The translations under genes were made by a program, and so were the position numbers. A stretch of 64,000 nt of DNA from contig JACSZT010000003.1 in NCBI GenBank assembly GCA_014332815.1, forward strand, positions 1-64,000, written 5' to 3'. This DNA comes from Weissella confusa (GTDB lineage Bacteria; Bacillota; Bacilli; Lactobacillales; Lactobacillaceae). Shown in pieces: positions 37,423 to 47,916 of the stretch (positions within the stretch are counted from its first letter, which is position 1; every line of letters begins with the position of its first letter). The notes under the pieces were generated by a model. That model was not told the DNA's origin, made no database searches, and saw only the letters and a list, made by a program, of their open reading frames with translations.

Positions 37423-38412
37423 TCAACATCTTCCGGCATCGTTTCATAAACTTCCGTAAACGCACCCAATGATGGTTGTGATGTCGTTGGCAATGCCTTA
37501 GCTTCCGCCATCTTTTCAATAAATTCGCTTGGTGTAATTGATACCCCATCGTGGTAAACCACACCATCAATCATCACCGTTAGAGGCACAACCGCAATAT
37601 CATATGCAGCCACTTCTTCACGTTGCAATTCTGCCAAAATTTCATCACGCGTTGCACCAGCTTCAGCCATGCGACCAGCCACCAAAACTTGCATGGCCAA
37701 GGCACGATCGATGTAGTTTGAATCACGGACAACCACATCACGTGGCACCATGCGTGATGCTTGTTCAGCCGCTTGCACCGTTCCTGATAACTTGTTCGTC
37801 AAATGCAATGACAAGATCATCAAGTCTTGGTAGGCCTTGATTGTCTTCTTACCACGGCCCTTAACTTCCATCGTGATTTGGCCAAGCGGCACGTGCGCAC
37901 CAACCTTGATATCCAACAATGAACCAATCAAGCCAGCCGTCTTTGACAAACGGCCACCTGCGACTAGGTTCTTCAGCGTGCTAACTGTTAGGTATAGTTC
38001 CGTATTATCTTCGACTTTCTTCAAGTAAGAAATACCCATTGCACCTGGGCCAGCGTGCGTTGATTCAATTGGCGTTGTTTCCGCAATATCTACAACCGCG
38101 TCTGGGAACAATTCACGGGCACGCGCTGCCAAGTTTTCTGCATCTTCGGCTGCGTCGGCGTGTGAAATACCGATAACAGCAATACCGTTTTCTTCCGCCT
38201 GCATGCGCTCAAACAACAATCCCCAAATCGCACGGCGGATATCGGCAATTGTTTGCTCATTACGTTGTCGTCCCATGTAACCCCAGCCTCCTAAAAAGAA
38301 CTTCATTCATTTTCACCCATATTCAACAGAATAACAAGCAACTGCTGTATTAAAAAATACCGATAGCTTAACAACCATCGGTATTTAGGTTTATTCAATT
38401 AATTAAGCGTAT
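37225..38412 (-). CDS. DegV family fatty-acid-binding protein (282 aa)
   Basis: R 37376-38224 (+). DegV/FakB proteins hold a fatty acid for phosphorylation by FakA. Start MAKVKIVTDSTARLTPEEV, AVVPLTVMIDGVVYHDGVSI, KALPTTSQPSLGAF, LHLTNKLSGTVQAAEQASRM, VRDSNYIDRALAMQVLVAG, VSTLKNLVAGGRLSKTAGL, SHADAAEDAENLA, and the C-terminal STHAGPGAMGISYLYA. DSTARL and the TSQPS loop match fatty-acid contact sites. RBS ggggaattt is weak. The usual DSxxxLT, TS and H-AGPGA signatures are all present. Confidence 0.85.
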
Positions 38413-39204
38413 GCTAGGTAATAACGTGACAATTTATCAACGTCAGGATACAGTTCATCAACCGCTGCCATGATCGTTTCTGATACTTGCGCGTTAACAA
38501 TTGTGGCGAAATCTTCCTTCTTTGAGAAGTAGTACTGCACAATTGATCGTTGCAGTCCCGCGCGTTGGGCAACTGCCGAAAAACTCGTTTTCGCATATCC
38601 CTGCTCAACCGTAAAACCACCCCACGCATCGATCAAATTAATGTCCAGCTTCGCCGGCTCAACAACCTTGTGCGCAGATAACAACTCTAACGACCAATTG
38701 ATTTGTTGGAACATGGCAGCATCAGCTAACCGACGATTTTCAAGAATATCTAAATTGAATTGACGCATCTCTTTTGAATGGAAAAACGTGTAAAAATAAA
38801 TCTGAATTTATTTTTCTTCAATTGTTTTCGTGACCAGGTCACGCGCCTGCTTAATGGCTGGCTCTGATAAGCAATATTGTTGCATAGTGGCATCGATAAT
38901 CGCTTCATCATAACCAGAATTAGCGGCCACTAACTTCACTAACTTTGCGACTCCCACTGGAATATCAATCTCACGTTGGTATAACAAACCATGGTACATC
39001 ACTTCACTCTTAAGGATAATTTCCTTCAAGCTAGCGACCGGCTTATCCAACTTAAACATCTCTATACCTCCATAAGTCGTCTTACGCACATTTCCTATAC
39101 GCATACCAACTAATTAACATTGATAAATTTATCACAAGGTACTTACAATGTCAAAGCAATTTAAAAAATACCGTTTAGCATAGCAGCCAAACGGTATTTC
39201 GTAT
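38215..39204 (-). CDS. TetR-family regulator, second (218 aa)
   Basis: R 38351-39007 (+). HTH: TIADIRRAIWGLFVEQGYAK, TSFSAVAQRAGLQRSIVQYYF with an unusual RSIVQYYFSKKED recognition end. The ligand domain continues SRYYLAIQIYFYTFFHSKEM and ends QARDLVTKTIEEK. RBS aggaggctgggg before the ATG at 38276. Its TAA stop is itself formed across a restored join (38809 to 39204). The YagU gene follows, with its own promoter. Confidence 0.75.
38350..38388. terminator. Terminator after the DegV gene
   Basis: Hairpin aaataccgatagctt / aaccatcggtattt. Confidence 0.75.
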
Positions 39205-39798
39205 AATGTAAACCAAAAGACCTTTTGATCATGTGAATAATATACGTATGCGTGTGTCAAACTGTGTGGCACACCAAACTGTTCCATCATTGTTTGTGGT
39301 GGATTCGTCAAATTACGCGCAATTGTACGCGGTGGCAACAAATTCTCCCAACCAATCTTAACCATGCCGGAAATCATTCCAGCAACAAAGCCATACCACA
39401 CGAACTCTGAGAAGTGCTCATCAAATGGTTGGTTCCAAGGAGCTGGCACAGTTCCCATTGCTGGCATCAAAACGATGTGCCAAGCGAACCATAGGAAGAT
39501 ACCGTAAGCAGCACCTTGCCACAACCCAACCTTTGACCAGTATTGTGAAATAAATACATAGGCCATGGCAAAGAATACAGAAAATGAGAAGTGCAAAATC
39601 CGTTCTATGAATTCAGCATACCAGAATTGATCAGATTGGCTCGTTCAAAAGCTCAATCGGTAATAAATAAAAAAGGATTCCGTCCCACAGAATCCTTTTC
39701 AATAAATTTAAATGTTAACCAACTTGCCCTTTTTGTCCTTAGCAATCATAAAGAATACAACTGCCGCAATCGACCATGCCCACACAATGTGGCCGAAC
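39007..39798 (-). CDS. YagU/DUF1440 family inner membrane protein (179 aa)
   Basis: R 39152-39691 (+). Restored: MFKLDKPVASLKEIILKS, FVWYGFVAGMISGMVKIGWE, NLLPPRT, NPPQTMMEQFGVP, AYVYYSHDQ, FSFSVFFAMAYVFISQYW, GLWQGAAYGIFLWFAWHIVL, MPAMGTVPAPWNQPFDEH, and a final helix to DKKGKLVNI. The W-E-LLPPR and GxxFG-WHxxxMP features match YagU, linked in E. coli to acid resistance. In the raw window the N-terminus is attached to the TetR tail. Confidence 0.75.
39117..39152 (-). promoter_or_regulatory. Promoter of the YagU gene
   Basis: TTGACA and TAAATT 17 bases apart (reading on this strand), about 50 bases before the aggtatag RBS and ATG at 39059. It lies whole inside one block. Confidence 0.55.
39161..39200. 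terminator. Terminator after the second TetR gene
   Basis: Hairpin aaataccgttta / aaacggtattt. Confidence 0.75.
39669..39700. terminator. Terminator after the YagU gene
   Basis: Hairpin aaaaggattc / gaatcctttt. Confidence 0.75.
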
Positions 39799-40590
39799 TT
39801 CTGTTGCTTAGGTTTCTCAACCTTATTCTCACTGGCTGATTGTTGTTTGGCGTTCACTGTGACCTTGTTTGTTGAATGGTCATCGCTAATCATCTCCATC
39901 CCCACATAGCCAATTCCAACCGCTACAGCAACACCTAAAGCACCAATTCCCCACTGTACTAATTTTTTCATGTGCCCCTCCACTAGAATTGCATGATGGA
40001 CATTATCTAAACGGCCTGTGAATTCTGAAATTTTCATGCTTCCCTTGGGATAATCCGCCCCTACGTCACCCATATCTGAATCCGAAAACTTACCAGAAAA
40101 TGTCCCATCTTCATTAATGGTCATGACCGTACGCCAGCCACCCGCTCCAGACGTGAACCAAAAGTCGCGACCAGCAATTTGTTGAAAAATTGTAGTTCCC
40201 AACCACATGCGGAACGTAGCGTCGTCCCGATTAACTTTCTGACCGGGCAAATAAATCGTAATGGCATCATTTAGACCAATGCCGTATGGTTCAGCTGTGA
40301 CTTCACGCACACCATCAACAATCGTCGTCGCATTTGCTGGATCATAATCGAGTTGTGACACCGTCATTGTGTAAGCCGTATCGGACACCTTTTTTGAATA
40401 TTGTGGGGATGAAGCCCTGCCTTTCATGCAAAAAACACTGAACAGTTGACCTGCTCAGTGTTTTCAGAATATTTATACTTGTGATGCTGGATAAACAATC
40501 CAGGCGTAATGTTGCGTTGTATCAAATAGCGCCGGCAACGTGTATTTCTCGTTTTGAATGAAAGCCGTGGTGTCACCATACGGTCCACCT
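39799..40590 (-). CDS. Secreted or membrane-anchored protein with DUF4767-like domain (228 aa)
   Basis: R 39824-40510 (+). N-terminal helix KLVQWGIGALGVAVAVGIGY as anchor or signal, a polar KQQSASENKVEKPKQQ linker, then FQQIAGRDFWFTSGAGGWRT, MTINEDGTFSGKFSDSDMGD, FTGRLDNV, YTMTVSQLDYD, VTAEPYGIGLNDAITIYLPG, and HYAWIVYPASQV at the end. The FTSGAGGW / DGTFSGKFSDS pattern is known from DUF4767 lipoproteins of lactic acid bacteria; here no lipobox cysteine is seen. RBS tggaggggc before the ATG at 39971. Confidence 0.65.
40430..40464. terminator. Terminator after the DUF4767-like gene
   Basis: Hairpin aaaacactgaacag / ctgctcagtgtttt. Confidence 0.75.
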
Positions 40591-42174
40591 CGTAATATCA
40601 AAATCTCGCATTAGCGTTGGAATGGCGGTCCCGAGCGATGTCTGCATCAAGGCTCCGGCAAACGTTCCAATCAACAGCACCGCAACCATTGCATTACGGT
40701 TGAACGGTTTACCATTGATGTCCGTAAACTGTTTTTTGACCATAGTTACCCCCTCAATAACTTTATTTACCCTATCTTACGGAGCGATTCGACCAGCCAG
40801 GAACATCCACCACATATCATGCTGGGCTGGTGTCAGTGACGTAATCGTCATACCGATGAATAGCAGTAAATACGCTGTGATGTATAACACCTTCGTTGGT
40901 ATGCGAGTTGATAAGAACGCTGACACTGGCATCATAATGCCGTTCGCCAACATAAACCAGGTGGTTGCCTGCTGTGCAGTTGCCAAGCCGTTTAAGTTCA
41001 AGCCCATCACCGTGCCGTGTTTTTGGAGCAACCAGCCGGACAACGTCGGCCCAATCGCCGGTGCCAATCCGATAACGATACCGTTCAAGCCCATGGCCGT
41101 ACCACGCGCTTCAGCCGGGAAGATATTCACCATGACGACTTGCATTAACGGCATTGAAATACCGACCGCAATTGCGGCAATGACTCTTCACATTGCCCCA
41201 GCCGTCGGTTGCAACATTGGTAAACGCCCACAAGAATGAACCAAATCCGACCGTTGAGATAACCAGTGATGGCAAATCAAGTTTCATGCGTTCATTCTTA
41301 ATGACGTTTCTAATACAGAATGGCGTCGCAATGATGACCAGCGCTAGCACAGCCATTGGCAAGTGGAAAATTAAACGCCATCGCACGTTCTGCAAGTACG
41401 TTGGGAGCATCATTTCAACCCCCATCATGGCACTCATCGACATCATCACACAGATGGTCGTCAACGTGAATTGCCGGTTCTTAAACACACGCACGTCCAC
41501 AAACGGCTCATCCAAACGCAACTGTCGTAGCACGAATAGCACAATAATTAAGGCACCTATAATCATTGGTGCGATAACCATCGTGATGAAATGCGTCGGT
41601 GTCGTTGGTGACAAGAATAGGAATGGTAACGTCCCGATTGCAACGAACGTAAAGCCGGTAATCGTCAAGCGCTTAGCCCCAATCCGATCATAATCACGTC
41701 CTGCCAACACCGCCATAATACCAATCATCAGTGCACCCGGCATCAACGTTAAGCCGGATTGCAACGGTGTTAGCAAGCTGGTCGGTTCGTGATGCGCAAT
41801 AACGTTTTGTGTTACCGACGACAGTAAGGCCACCACAATTGCTGACGCCACTTGACGAGCAGTATTATTAGCTGCCGTTGCGTGCGGTGCTTCATTTTTC
41901 GGCAACACCGCCATGGCCATCGCCGTCAATGGCACCAATGCCGTCGCAATTCCAAACATACGTACCGCATAAAGTAAAAATCGGAATAATCATGCTGCAT
42001 CCTCCTCATTTGTTGCTGCCACTGGCACAATCTTACCGCCCTTCAAGAAGAGCGCGACGATAATACCGATAATCGCGAAACTCAAGCCAATTGCAAACGA
42101 CACATGGAACCCCTTCATCGACGCTTCCAAATAATCAGCCCCATATTGCAATGGGTTGGTCGTCTCCAAATGCA
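40591..42174 (-). pseudogene. DHA2-type MFS drug transporter with a one-base frameshift (about 508 aa)
   Basis: R 40636-42161 (+). EmrB/QacA-like 14-helix proton antiporter: MVKKQFTDINGKPFNRNAMV, MQTSLGTAIPTLMRDFDIT, NGIMMPVSAFLSTRIPTK, IAVGISMPLMQVVMVNIFPA and EARGTAMGLNGIVIGLAPAI (motif A/C area), WRLIFHLPMAVLAL, and a tail AATNEEDAA. After restoration the frame slips by one base at the 40987/41382 join: GGC-GATGG where GGC GAT TGG would give NGDWRLIF. A lost T in a TT pair explains it, so this is a sequencing error or a recent mutation. All other joins keep frame. The DUF4811 gene overlaps the stop (ATGA). Confidence 0.75.
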
Positions 42175-42966
42175 TTATCACCAACCGCTGAATAAATCTG
42201 ATGCGTCTCAGTCTTGGTTACCTTTTCCATACCGTAATGACGATCAAAGTTAACGAGCAATAACATCACCAATGCCACGAAAACCGTCCCGCTAATCACC
42301 CCTAATGGCACACGCCAAGCTAACGGTTCAATGCGAATCCACGCTAGATATGTCAAAATGGCAACCACTGCGGTCGTTGTTGTCGTAACGGTCGCTTGTG
42401 AAACATTGGCTTCTCGGTATGTTGCACTCTTTTTGACTGCTTGGACCATATGTTTGGTGTCAGGTACAAAATGCGGGGTGGCTTTAGCGTCTTTCTTATC
42501 AGCATATACCAGTACATAGTTATCTGCCTTAGTCCCCAACTCTTTGGTCACTAATACGCCAATTGGTAGGACCACCTGCTGCAACGCTTGTTGTTGTGCT
42601 GTATCTTGGGCGCCTTGCAACTTTGTTAGCTGCTTTGCCTGCTTCTCAGTTACTGCTAACCAGCTCGACTTTGGCATCGTGACCACTGAACTTTGCTTGG
42701 CAACTGTACCACCCTCACCACCAAAACCAAGGAGGAATTCAAAGACCTTGTTTCGCCATTCCCAGCGGCTGACCTCTTTTCAACTTCATACGCAATATGA
42801 TACGACCACTTCGCCAAGGTGTTTAGAAAAAGGGTATTAGTTTTCAGCTAACATCTTTTTAATCGCCGCCACCGTCGTTTCAGTCGTCACCTTTTGTTCA
42901 ACCTTGGCTAGTTCCGCTGGCGTGGCCATTGGATTCACTTCTCGATAAGCCATGACTTGTTCAGCA
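41977..42966 (-). CDS. DUF4811 family membrane protein (246 aa)
   Basis: R 42158-42898 (+). Restored: MIIPIFAVVAILTYLAWIRI, PLAWRVPLGVISGTVFVALV, MLLLVNFDRHYGMEK, then a soluble part with LGTKADNYVLVYADKK, a WRNKVFEFLLGFGGEGG stretch and MATPAELAKVEQKVTTETT to MLAEN. Two N-terminal helices and a cytoplasmic domain. DUF4811 genes habitually sit right after an MFS drug pump in lactobacilli, and here ATG overlaps the pump's TGA, so they are coupled. It may help fold or regulate the pump; function unproven. Confidence 0.75.
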
Positions 42967-43956
42967 GATTCTGCAATCGCAGCCCCCACCGCATCTTCGT
43001 TTTGATACATCTGCGCCGTATCAACATACAAGTAGCCAGCCGCCAAAGCAGCCGCAACTGAATCATGAGCTTGTTGCTTGGTTTGTTGCCAAGTTCCCAA
43101 GCCAATCTTTGGCATCAACATGCCGTTATTTAGTGTGTATGTTTCGTGTAAAAATGACATCGTTTAGTTATTACCACGACTTGGACGTACGTTTGGCACT
43201 TCCATTTGATTCCAAGGACGTGGCGCGTGAATCAACAACAAGTCAATGTAGTCCATGTTCAACGCTGCCAATGACTCATCAATCGAGGTAGCCGCGTGAC
43301 GGTAATCCTTAATGCTGGCGTCAATCTTCGTTGAAATCGTCAATGTGTCGCGATCGATGCCCGCTTCATCGAATGGTTGGTTCACATCTTGCGTCATCCC
43401 AATGTGAAAAATAATTTGGTTAACCGCAGGTGTAATCGACCCGTTGTCCAAAATATTTTTCACATCTTCATTATTGAAGTTCGACACACCGATACTCTTC
43501 ACCTTACCAGCTTGTACCGCTTCTTCCATGGCTTGCCAAACCGCCAAGTTTTCCTCGTAAAAATCAACATCCGCATTCTGAGCAACATACTCCGGGTGGT
43601 TAGCCTTTGGTAGTGGCAACGTGCCCTTGGCCAATGCATAACGGATGGCTAATTGAGCCACTGAGCGATTGTAGTGGGCAGCAATTTCTTGCAACTCTGG
43701 CATGCGCAACAAACGTCCCGTGCCAATTGGGCTGTACGCTTCAACTAGCAAACCATTTATCAAAAGTTGCAATTTATCGCTGCCGGTATCACGCCGGACA
43801 AAGGTACTAATATCACACCTGCTGCTTTCTACCTTTCAACTACCGAATAACACAAAACGCGCTTATCACAACATCGTGATAAGCGCGTTTTTTCATGCAA
43901 TTTAGTATGGCATCTTAATCGCATCCAAGAGTTGCATATCAGCTGGACTGATTTCA
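42967..43956 (-). CDS. Aldo/keto reductase (280 aa)
   Basis: R 42971-43813 (+). NADPH-dependent carbonyl reductase. Restored: TYTLNNGMLMPKIGLGTWQQ, YLYVDTAQMYQNEDAVGAAI with catalytic D and Y, STKIDASIKDYRHA (K), IDLLLIHAPRPW (H), KVKSIGVSNFN, PAVNQIIFHIG, VEAYSPIGTGRLL, NRSVAQLAIRYAL, GTLPLPKANHPEYV, ending MQLLDAIKMPY. RBS gaggtcag before the ATG at 43160. IGVSNF and the YSPIG motif are typical of the diketogulonate-reductase-like branch. Confidence 0.87.
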
Positions 43957-44748
43957 ACGGCACCCAGCCCATTAACCTTTTGAACACCAATGTCGCCGGG
44001 TGGACTTTAATTGATGGCAACGGGCAATCCTTTACGCATTCTGATATGCGAGTTGGTCATTACATGTATGATCAATTCAACACCGGTATTCTTGAACCCG
44101 GTGATTCAAAGTCCGGTGACTTTATTGTGCTAACCGATTCAAATGATTTCAACACAACGTTCTTGGATAAAGACTTGCATACGATGTCTGTCACGGCTAA
44201 CAACTTGAAATTCACCGTGTCACATATCAACATTTTGGATACCACCAACGTTGAATCACTCTTTTCGCCAGCTGAAAAGGCGTTTGTTAAAGCTGATGTG
44301 TCATTACCCTACGAGTTTTATCGCGTCACACTTGATGTCACAATCACTAATAAAATCTTAATACTCGTGATTTTCAGCGGATTATTACTTGGCTTCTATG
44401 TTATCGCTATTTATGGACCAAAAGCAACCAGATATACCAGCCCTAGTTTCAGTGAACCGTCGGCACCATTGACCTCATCGTCATCTAACTCAAGTTCATC
44501 AGCAATTGATTACTCACGGGCGCCAGCCAATAACCACCAAGACTATCAGGCGTTAATTCCAAACCAAGCGCACCCATCAAAAAAACGGCAATCAGTTTAT
44601 TGCGACGCAGTTCAACCGCCGTTAGCGTTCTAAGATTTAACAACATCAGCTTCCCTCGTTTTCTACGTCAGTCACTAGTCGTCCCTTTTAAACTAGGTGT
44701 ATACTGTTTAAAAAAACAGGAGCCGAATGATGACTAAATTAACCCGTA
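43759..44748 (+). CDS. Membrane-anchored secreted protein, possible DUF4352-like domain (235 aa)
   Basis: R 43865-44572 (-). N-terminal anchor MMTKLTRIKILILVIFSGLL, a Ser/Thr/Pro linker (SEPSAPLTSSSSNSSSSA), then an all-beta looking outer domain: VTANNLKFTVSHINILDTT, NVAGWTLIDGNGQSF, RVGHYMYDQFNTGILEPGDS, SGDFIVLTDSNDFN, ending NITPAAFYLSTTE. The pattern (LKFTVxxI, LEPGDSxSGDFIV) resembles Ig-like DUF4352 proteins. RBS caggagcc before the ATG at 44727. Divergent from the XpaC-like gene. Confidence 0.65.
43852..43893. terminator. Terminator between the aldo/keto reductase and the secreted protein gene
   Basis: Perfect hairpin aaaacgcgcttatcaca / tgataagcgcgtttt between convergent genes. Confidence 0.8.
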
Positions 44749-45540
44749 TTGTAACAAGCCAAACCGTGCTAGCAAAACAACGACCGCAAAAATACCTTTC
44801 ATTTGCCAGGTTGGCTGCGTTAAAAACAAAACACCGACTAATAAAGTCGCCGGCATCAACCATAGCACTGCCACCTTATCATTCGGCAAAATTCCCGCCA
44901 TGACAGCACCAACTAAAATGACAACGCTAGCTCGCGGTGCAACGGGTGTGAATAGTTCGAACTGGTATCGATCAGCGATTGTCTGGAGTTGCGCATCGGC
45001 TTTAACCAGGTCATTAATAATTTGGATATCGTTATAACCTGTGGCAAACGCTGTCTGGAAGGCTTGCTTATCCTTACGCGATAACCCAGTCAGGTCATAA
45101 GTATACTTGGTGGGCAAGGTTGCGCTCTGCACAATCGGCTTATGAATTTCCTTAAACAACGCAACCAATGTGTTTTGCGCCTGTTCCAACTGTTCATCAG
45201 CAAATTGTGACACCGCCGTCTGCTTTTGCACCGTCATATACATACGGATAATTTTCAACGCATTCGGTACGTGGTTATAAAGAAACTCATCAGCCAGCAC
45301 CAAACGTTCCGGCTTCTCAGCCAAAGTTGCCATAATGTTATATATCTTTTTCATCCAAATTCGCCACCCCCTTTGCCCCTATCATACTGGGTCAATTTGA
45401 ATTTTTACAGAAAAAAAGAGCTGGAAAACCAGCTCAACATCATTGATTCAATTTCGGTTGTACATTGTTTGCTGCGCGATAGCAATTTGCTCTGATAACG
45501 CTTGTGAATCCACTTGCGTCAGGACGTGATAATCCACCTA
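44551..45540 (-). CDS. XpaC-like (5-bromo-4-chloroindolyl phosphate hydrolysis) protein, with internal amber codon
   Basis: R 44653-45345 (+) to the TAG (230 aa), or to 45435 if read through. N-terminal helices MLLNLRTLTAVELRRNKLIA, ASVVILVGAVMAGIL and ATLLVGVLFL, then a long helical domain DLTGLSRKDKQAF ... LADEFLYNHVPNALKII ... QAQNTLVALFKEI, as in XpaC proteins. Right at the restored join an in-frame TAG appears, yet the same frame continues 30 codons as VDYHVLTQVDSQALSEQIAI to a TGA. The extension looks coding, so TAG may be an error for TGG or a real truncation. Confidence 0.62.
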
Positions 45541-46332
45541 GTCGACGCTGCGAGCTATAGTTAATCGCACTCATAATTGGCTCGAAGCTACTCCCGACCG
45601 ACCCGAACACCAACAATAAAATGATGCTGGTGTAAATAATTTTGCGCCGGTGCCGCGGTTTGCGAGGGGTCGGCTTTGGTTCATCTGATTCTGGCTCAAC
45701 AATGCCATAAGTATCATAAATTAGTTGATCCAGCTCTAAAAACTTAATGGCCCCCTTGAGTGCGCGCTGGACATTCGGCGTCGTTGTTTGAAAATCCGAT
45801 TGCACAATTGCGACGGTTAACTCACCATTTTTACCGGTGTACATCCCCAGTGAATCACTTGTGGGTCCAAAACCACCATTTCGGAGTAATTTTTCATTGC
45901 CAGTCTCAGCTTGTTTAATTGTCAAATTATTCAACGTTAGGGTGTTTTGATTCGACAATGACAATACATCGCCAGAAACCCGTAGTTCACCAGTTGATGG
46001 ATTCATCCATGCCAATGCATGCGTACCAGCATCGGTGCCTTCATCACCCATCGCACCTGCTCGCACAAGCACATCTGGACTTTGACGTTGTTGCACTTCC
46101 TTGATATTAATTTTGCCGTGGGACTTCACCCGCCATATTGATAAGTTAATTCTAGCATGATGTGTTGTTTTCACCTTGGTTCAACGTTCAGTTTGGAACG
46201 TCTCGATATGCGTTAACTGATTTGTCGAAACATCATCTGCTTTTGGTGACAGCATCGCACTCATAATATTATGGCCATCTGTCGTATGCCCTAATCCAAG
46301 CGCGTGGCCGAGCTCATGCGCCAGCGTTTTCG
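45343..46332 (-). CDS. Matrixin-type (M10) zinc metalloprotease, membrane-anchored (256 aa)
   Basis: R 45516-46286 (+). Start GTG at 45367, MANLDEKDIELDQLIYDTYG, a proline/arginine stretch, one signal-anchor helix IIYTSIILLLVFGSVGSSF, then the protease domain: ELTVAIVQSDFQTTTPNVQR, WRVKSHGKINIKEVQQ, and the zinc site HELGHALGLGHTTDGHNIMS followed by a Met-turn MSAM, ending IETFQTER. HExxHxxGxxH with the Met-turn is diagnostic. Probably cleaves peptides outside the cell. The N-terminus and zinc site lie in unrelated frames in the raw window. Confidence 0.82.
45411..45435. terminator. Terminator after the XpaC-like gene
   Basis: Hairpin agagctgg / ccagctc beside a seven-A run. Confidence 0.7.
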
Positions 46333-46926
46333 CTAGACCATAATAAACCGCACGTTCGCTTGAACCTAGTGAACGTAATTGTGGGAATACCCACCACATC
46401 CAGTGTGAATCCTTCTTGCCAGCCGTCAATTCGTCAACCGCCGTTTGAAAGCTGTTTGCGTTTTCTTGTGCCAAAACAAATCGTTGCACATCATTTGCCA
46501 ATGCTTCATCCATGACCTATCACCTCATTCATCCTTCAGCAAATGGTACCTTGTTGTCTGCGACTGCTTCAAATAATGTCCATGATGCTTGCAACTTGCG
46601 CGCATCAACATCCCCGAAGACATCAACAATGTTAGCAGCCTTCAAGTCCAAAACAATCTTTGTCACATGGAGCAAGCGCTCAGATAGCGTTTCATTCGCC
46701 AAATAAGCACGCGCCTCTTCCGCATCTTTGTGTTCCAAGTTACACGTTCTACTGCTTTTAATACTGTTTGATTCATCACTAATAAGCCTCGTTTCTTTTC
46801 AACACCTAAATGGTAACACTTTGATTTCCTGCGGGCACAAAAAAGGCACTCGAATTTCGAGTGCCAATTCTGATTACAATTCGGCCAACGTTGCTGAATG
46901 ACGTTCTCCATTAAAGTAGAAATCTG
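46333..46926 (-). CDS. DUF1810 family protein (143 aa)
   Basis: R 46350-46781 (+). MDEALANDVQRFVLAQENAN, SHWMWWVFPQLRSLGSSERA, VYYGLA, EEARAYLANETLSERLLHVT, FGDVDARKLQASWTLFEAVA, and GERHSATLAEL at the end. SHWMWxxFPQL and FGxxDxxKLxSxxTLF are the DUF1810 signature; the fold is ADP-ribosylation-like but the role is unknown. RBS gaggtgata before the ATG at 46513. In the raw window its second half joins the next gene's frame. Confidence 0.8.
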
Positions 46927-47322
46927 ACCACCTGCGATAAACACGTATTCAAATGCTGTCACCTTTTCAAAGGCATCCGTAAAGGTTTGCCAGATATCGT
47001 CATCGCTTTCTTGCGTTTCCAAGAAGAATTGAATGAAACGGGCATCCGAATACCCCATTTCGAATTGCACCGCTAGTTGGCGCTTGAACTCGTGTTGATT
47101 CTTAATATGCAAGAAGTGGTGTTTATCATACGCAAAACCATGGCAACCGTATAGTCACGCATGGTGCGTTCCTTGAAATATGCCTTGTAGTCAAACATTT
47201 GTTATTGCCCCCTAAAACGTTGCTGCTAGCAACTTTACCTGTTCCAAAATACTTAGTAACTCTTGGTGCGCCTCATCATAAGCAGACATTTGATCCCCAA
47301 ATTGCTCATTGAAGCCCTCCAG
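46729..47322 (-). CDS. Hypothetical cytoplasmic protein (118 aa)
   Basis: R 46879-47235 (+). MNQTVLKAVERVTWNTKHHF, EFKRQLAVQFEMGYSDARFI, QFFLETQESDDDIWQTFTDA, ending LLSILEQVKLLAATF. Acidic and helical, with no known motif. Start ATG at 46776 (a GTG one codon earlier is possible). It runs into the next hypothetical gene with 13 bases between them, so the two form an operon. Confidence 0.55.
46837..46867. terminator. Terminator after the DUF1810 gene
   Basis: Hairpin aaaaggcactcgaa / ttcgagtgcc beside an A run. Confidence 0.75.
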
Positions 47323-47718
47323 TCATTGCGCCAAGCGTCACGTACGGTCGTGTCACCGGTCTCTAGGTTCACCTTGAAACGAACGACGAACTGTTGCCCA
47401 TCAATGTGGACATATAATTGACGTAGACCAGCTTCGCCTGGGAATGGTTCTGATGTAATTTCCGCATTCGTCTCAGACAACACATCAACGGCATGTTGTC
47501 CCATGTAACCATTATCTGCTGTCCCACGGATTGACAAATTTTGCACCAAAAAAGACCCGTAAAAATTTTTACAGGTCTTTAGTCATTAAGCCTTAAATTG
47601 TAACTTGGCATCAGCAATTGCATACCAATCCTTCACACGATCAGCAACTTGCCCCTCAGGGAAGTAAGTTGGGTACCAGTAGTCGATAAAGTTCAACTCA
47701 TCAACGTGAGTTTGCTCT
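47125..47718 (-). CDS. Hypothetical cytoplasmic protein (134 aa)
   Basis: R 47249-47653 (+). MFDYKAYFKERTMRDYTVAM, ADNGYMGQHAVDVLSETNAE, LYVHIDGQQFVVRFKVNLET, then DYWYPTYFPEGQVADRVKDW and ADAKLQFKA. Mixed alpha/beta by composition; not recognised. RBS tagggggca before the ATG at 47198. Terminator follows, then about 300 bases (R 47654-47962) with no gene, holding only AT-rich sequence and one DnaA-like tatccaca. Confidence 0.55.
47547..47580. terminator. Terminator after the two hypothetical genes
   Basis: Hairpin aaaagacccgtaaaaa / tttttacaggtcttt. Confidence 0.75.
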
Positions 47719-47916
47719 CTGAAAAAACTTTTCATGAGCCACCACAGTTCACAATATTGTTCCAAGTTATTTACAGTCTACCCTATATAATCTTCTAATT
47801 TTAGGCGATTGTTTGAATAAGTCGTGTCCTTGAAATCGCATTCATTGTTTTAATTGTGTCCTTTTTCCGGGTTTTCTGTGTGCTATCCACAATTTTGGAC
47901 GTTGTTGAAATACGAG

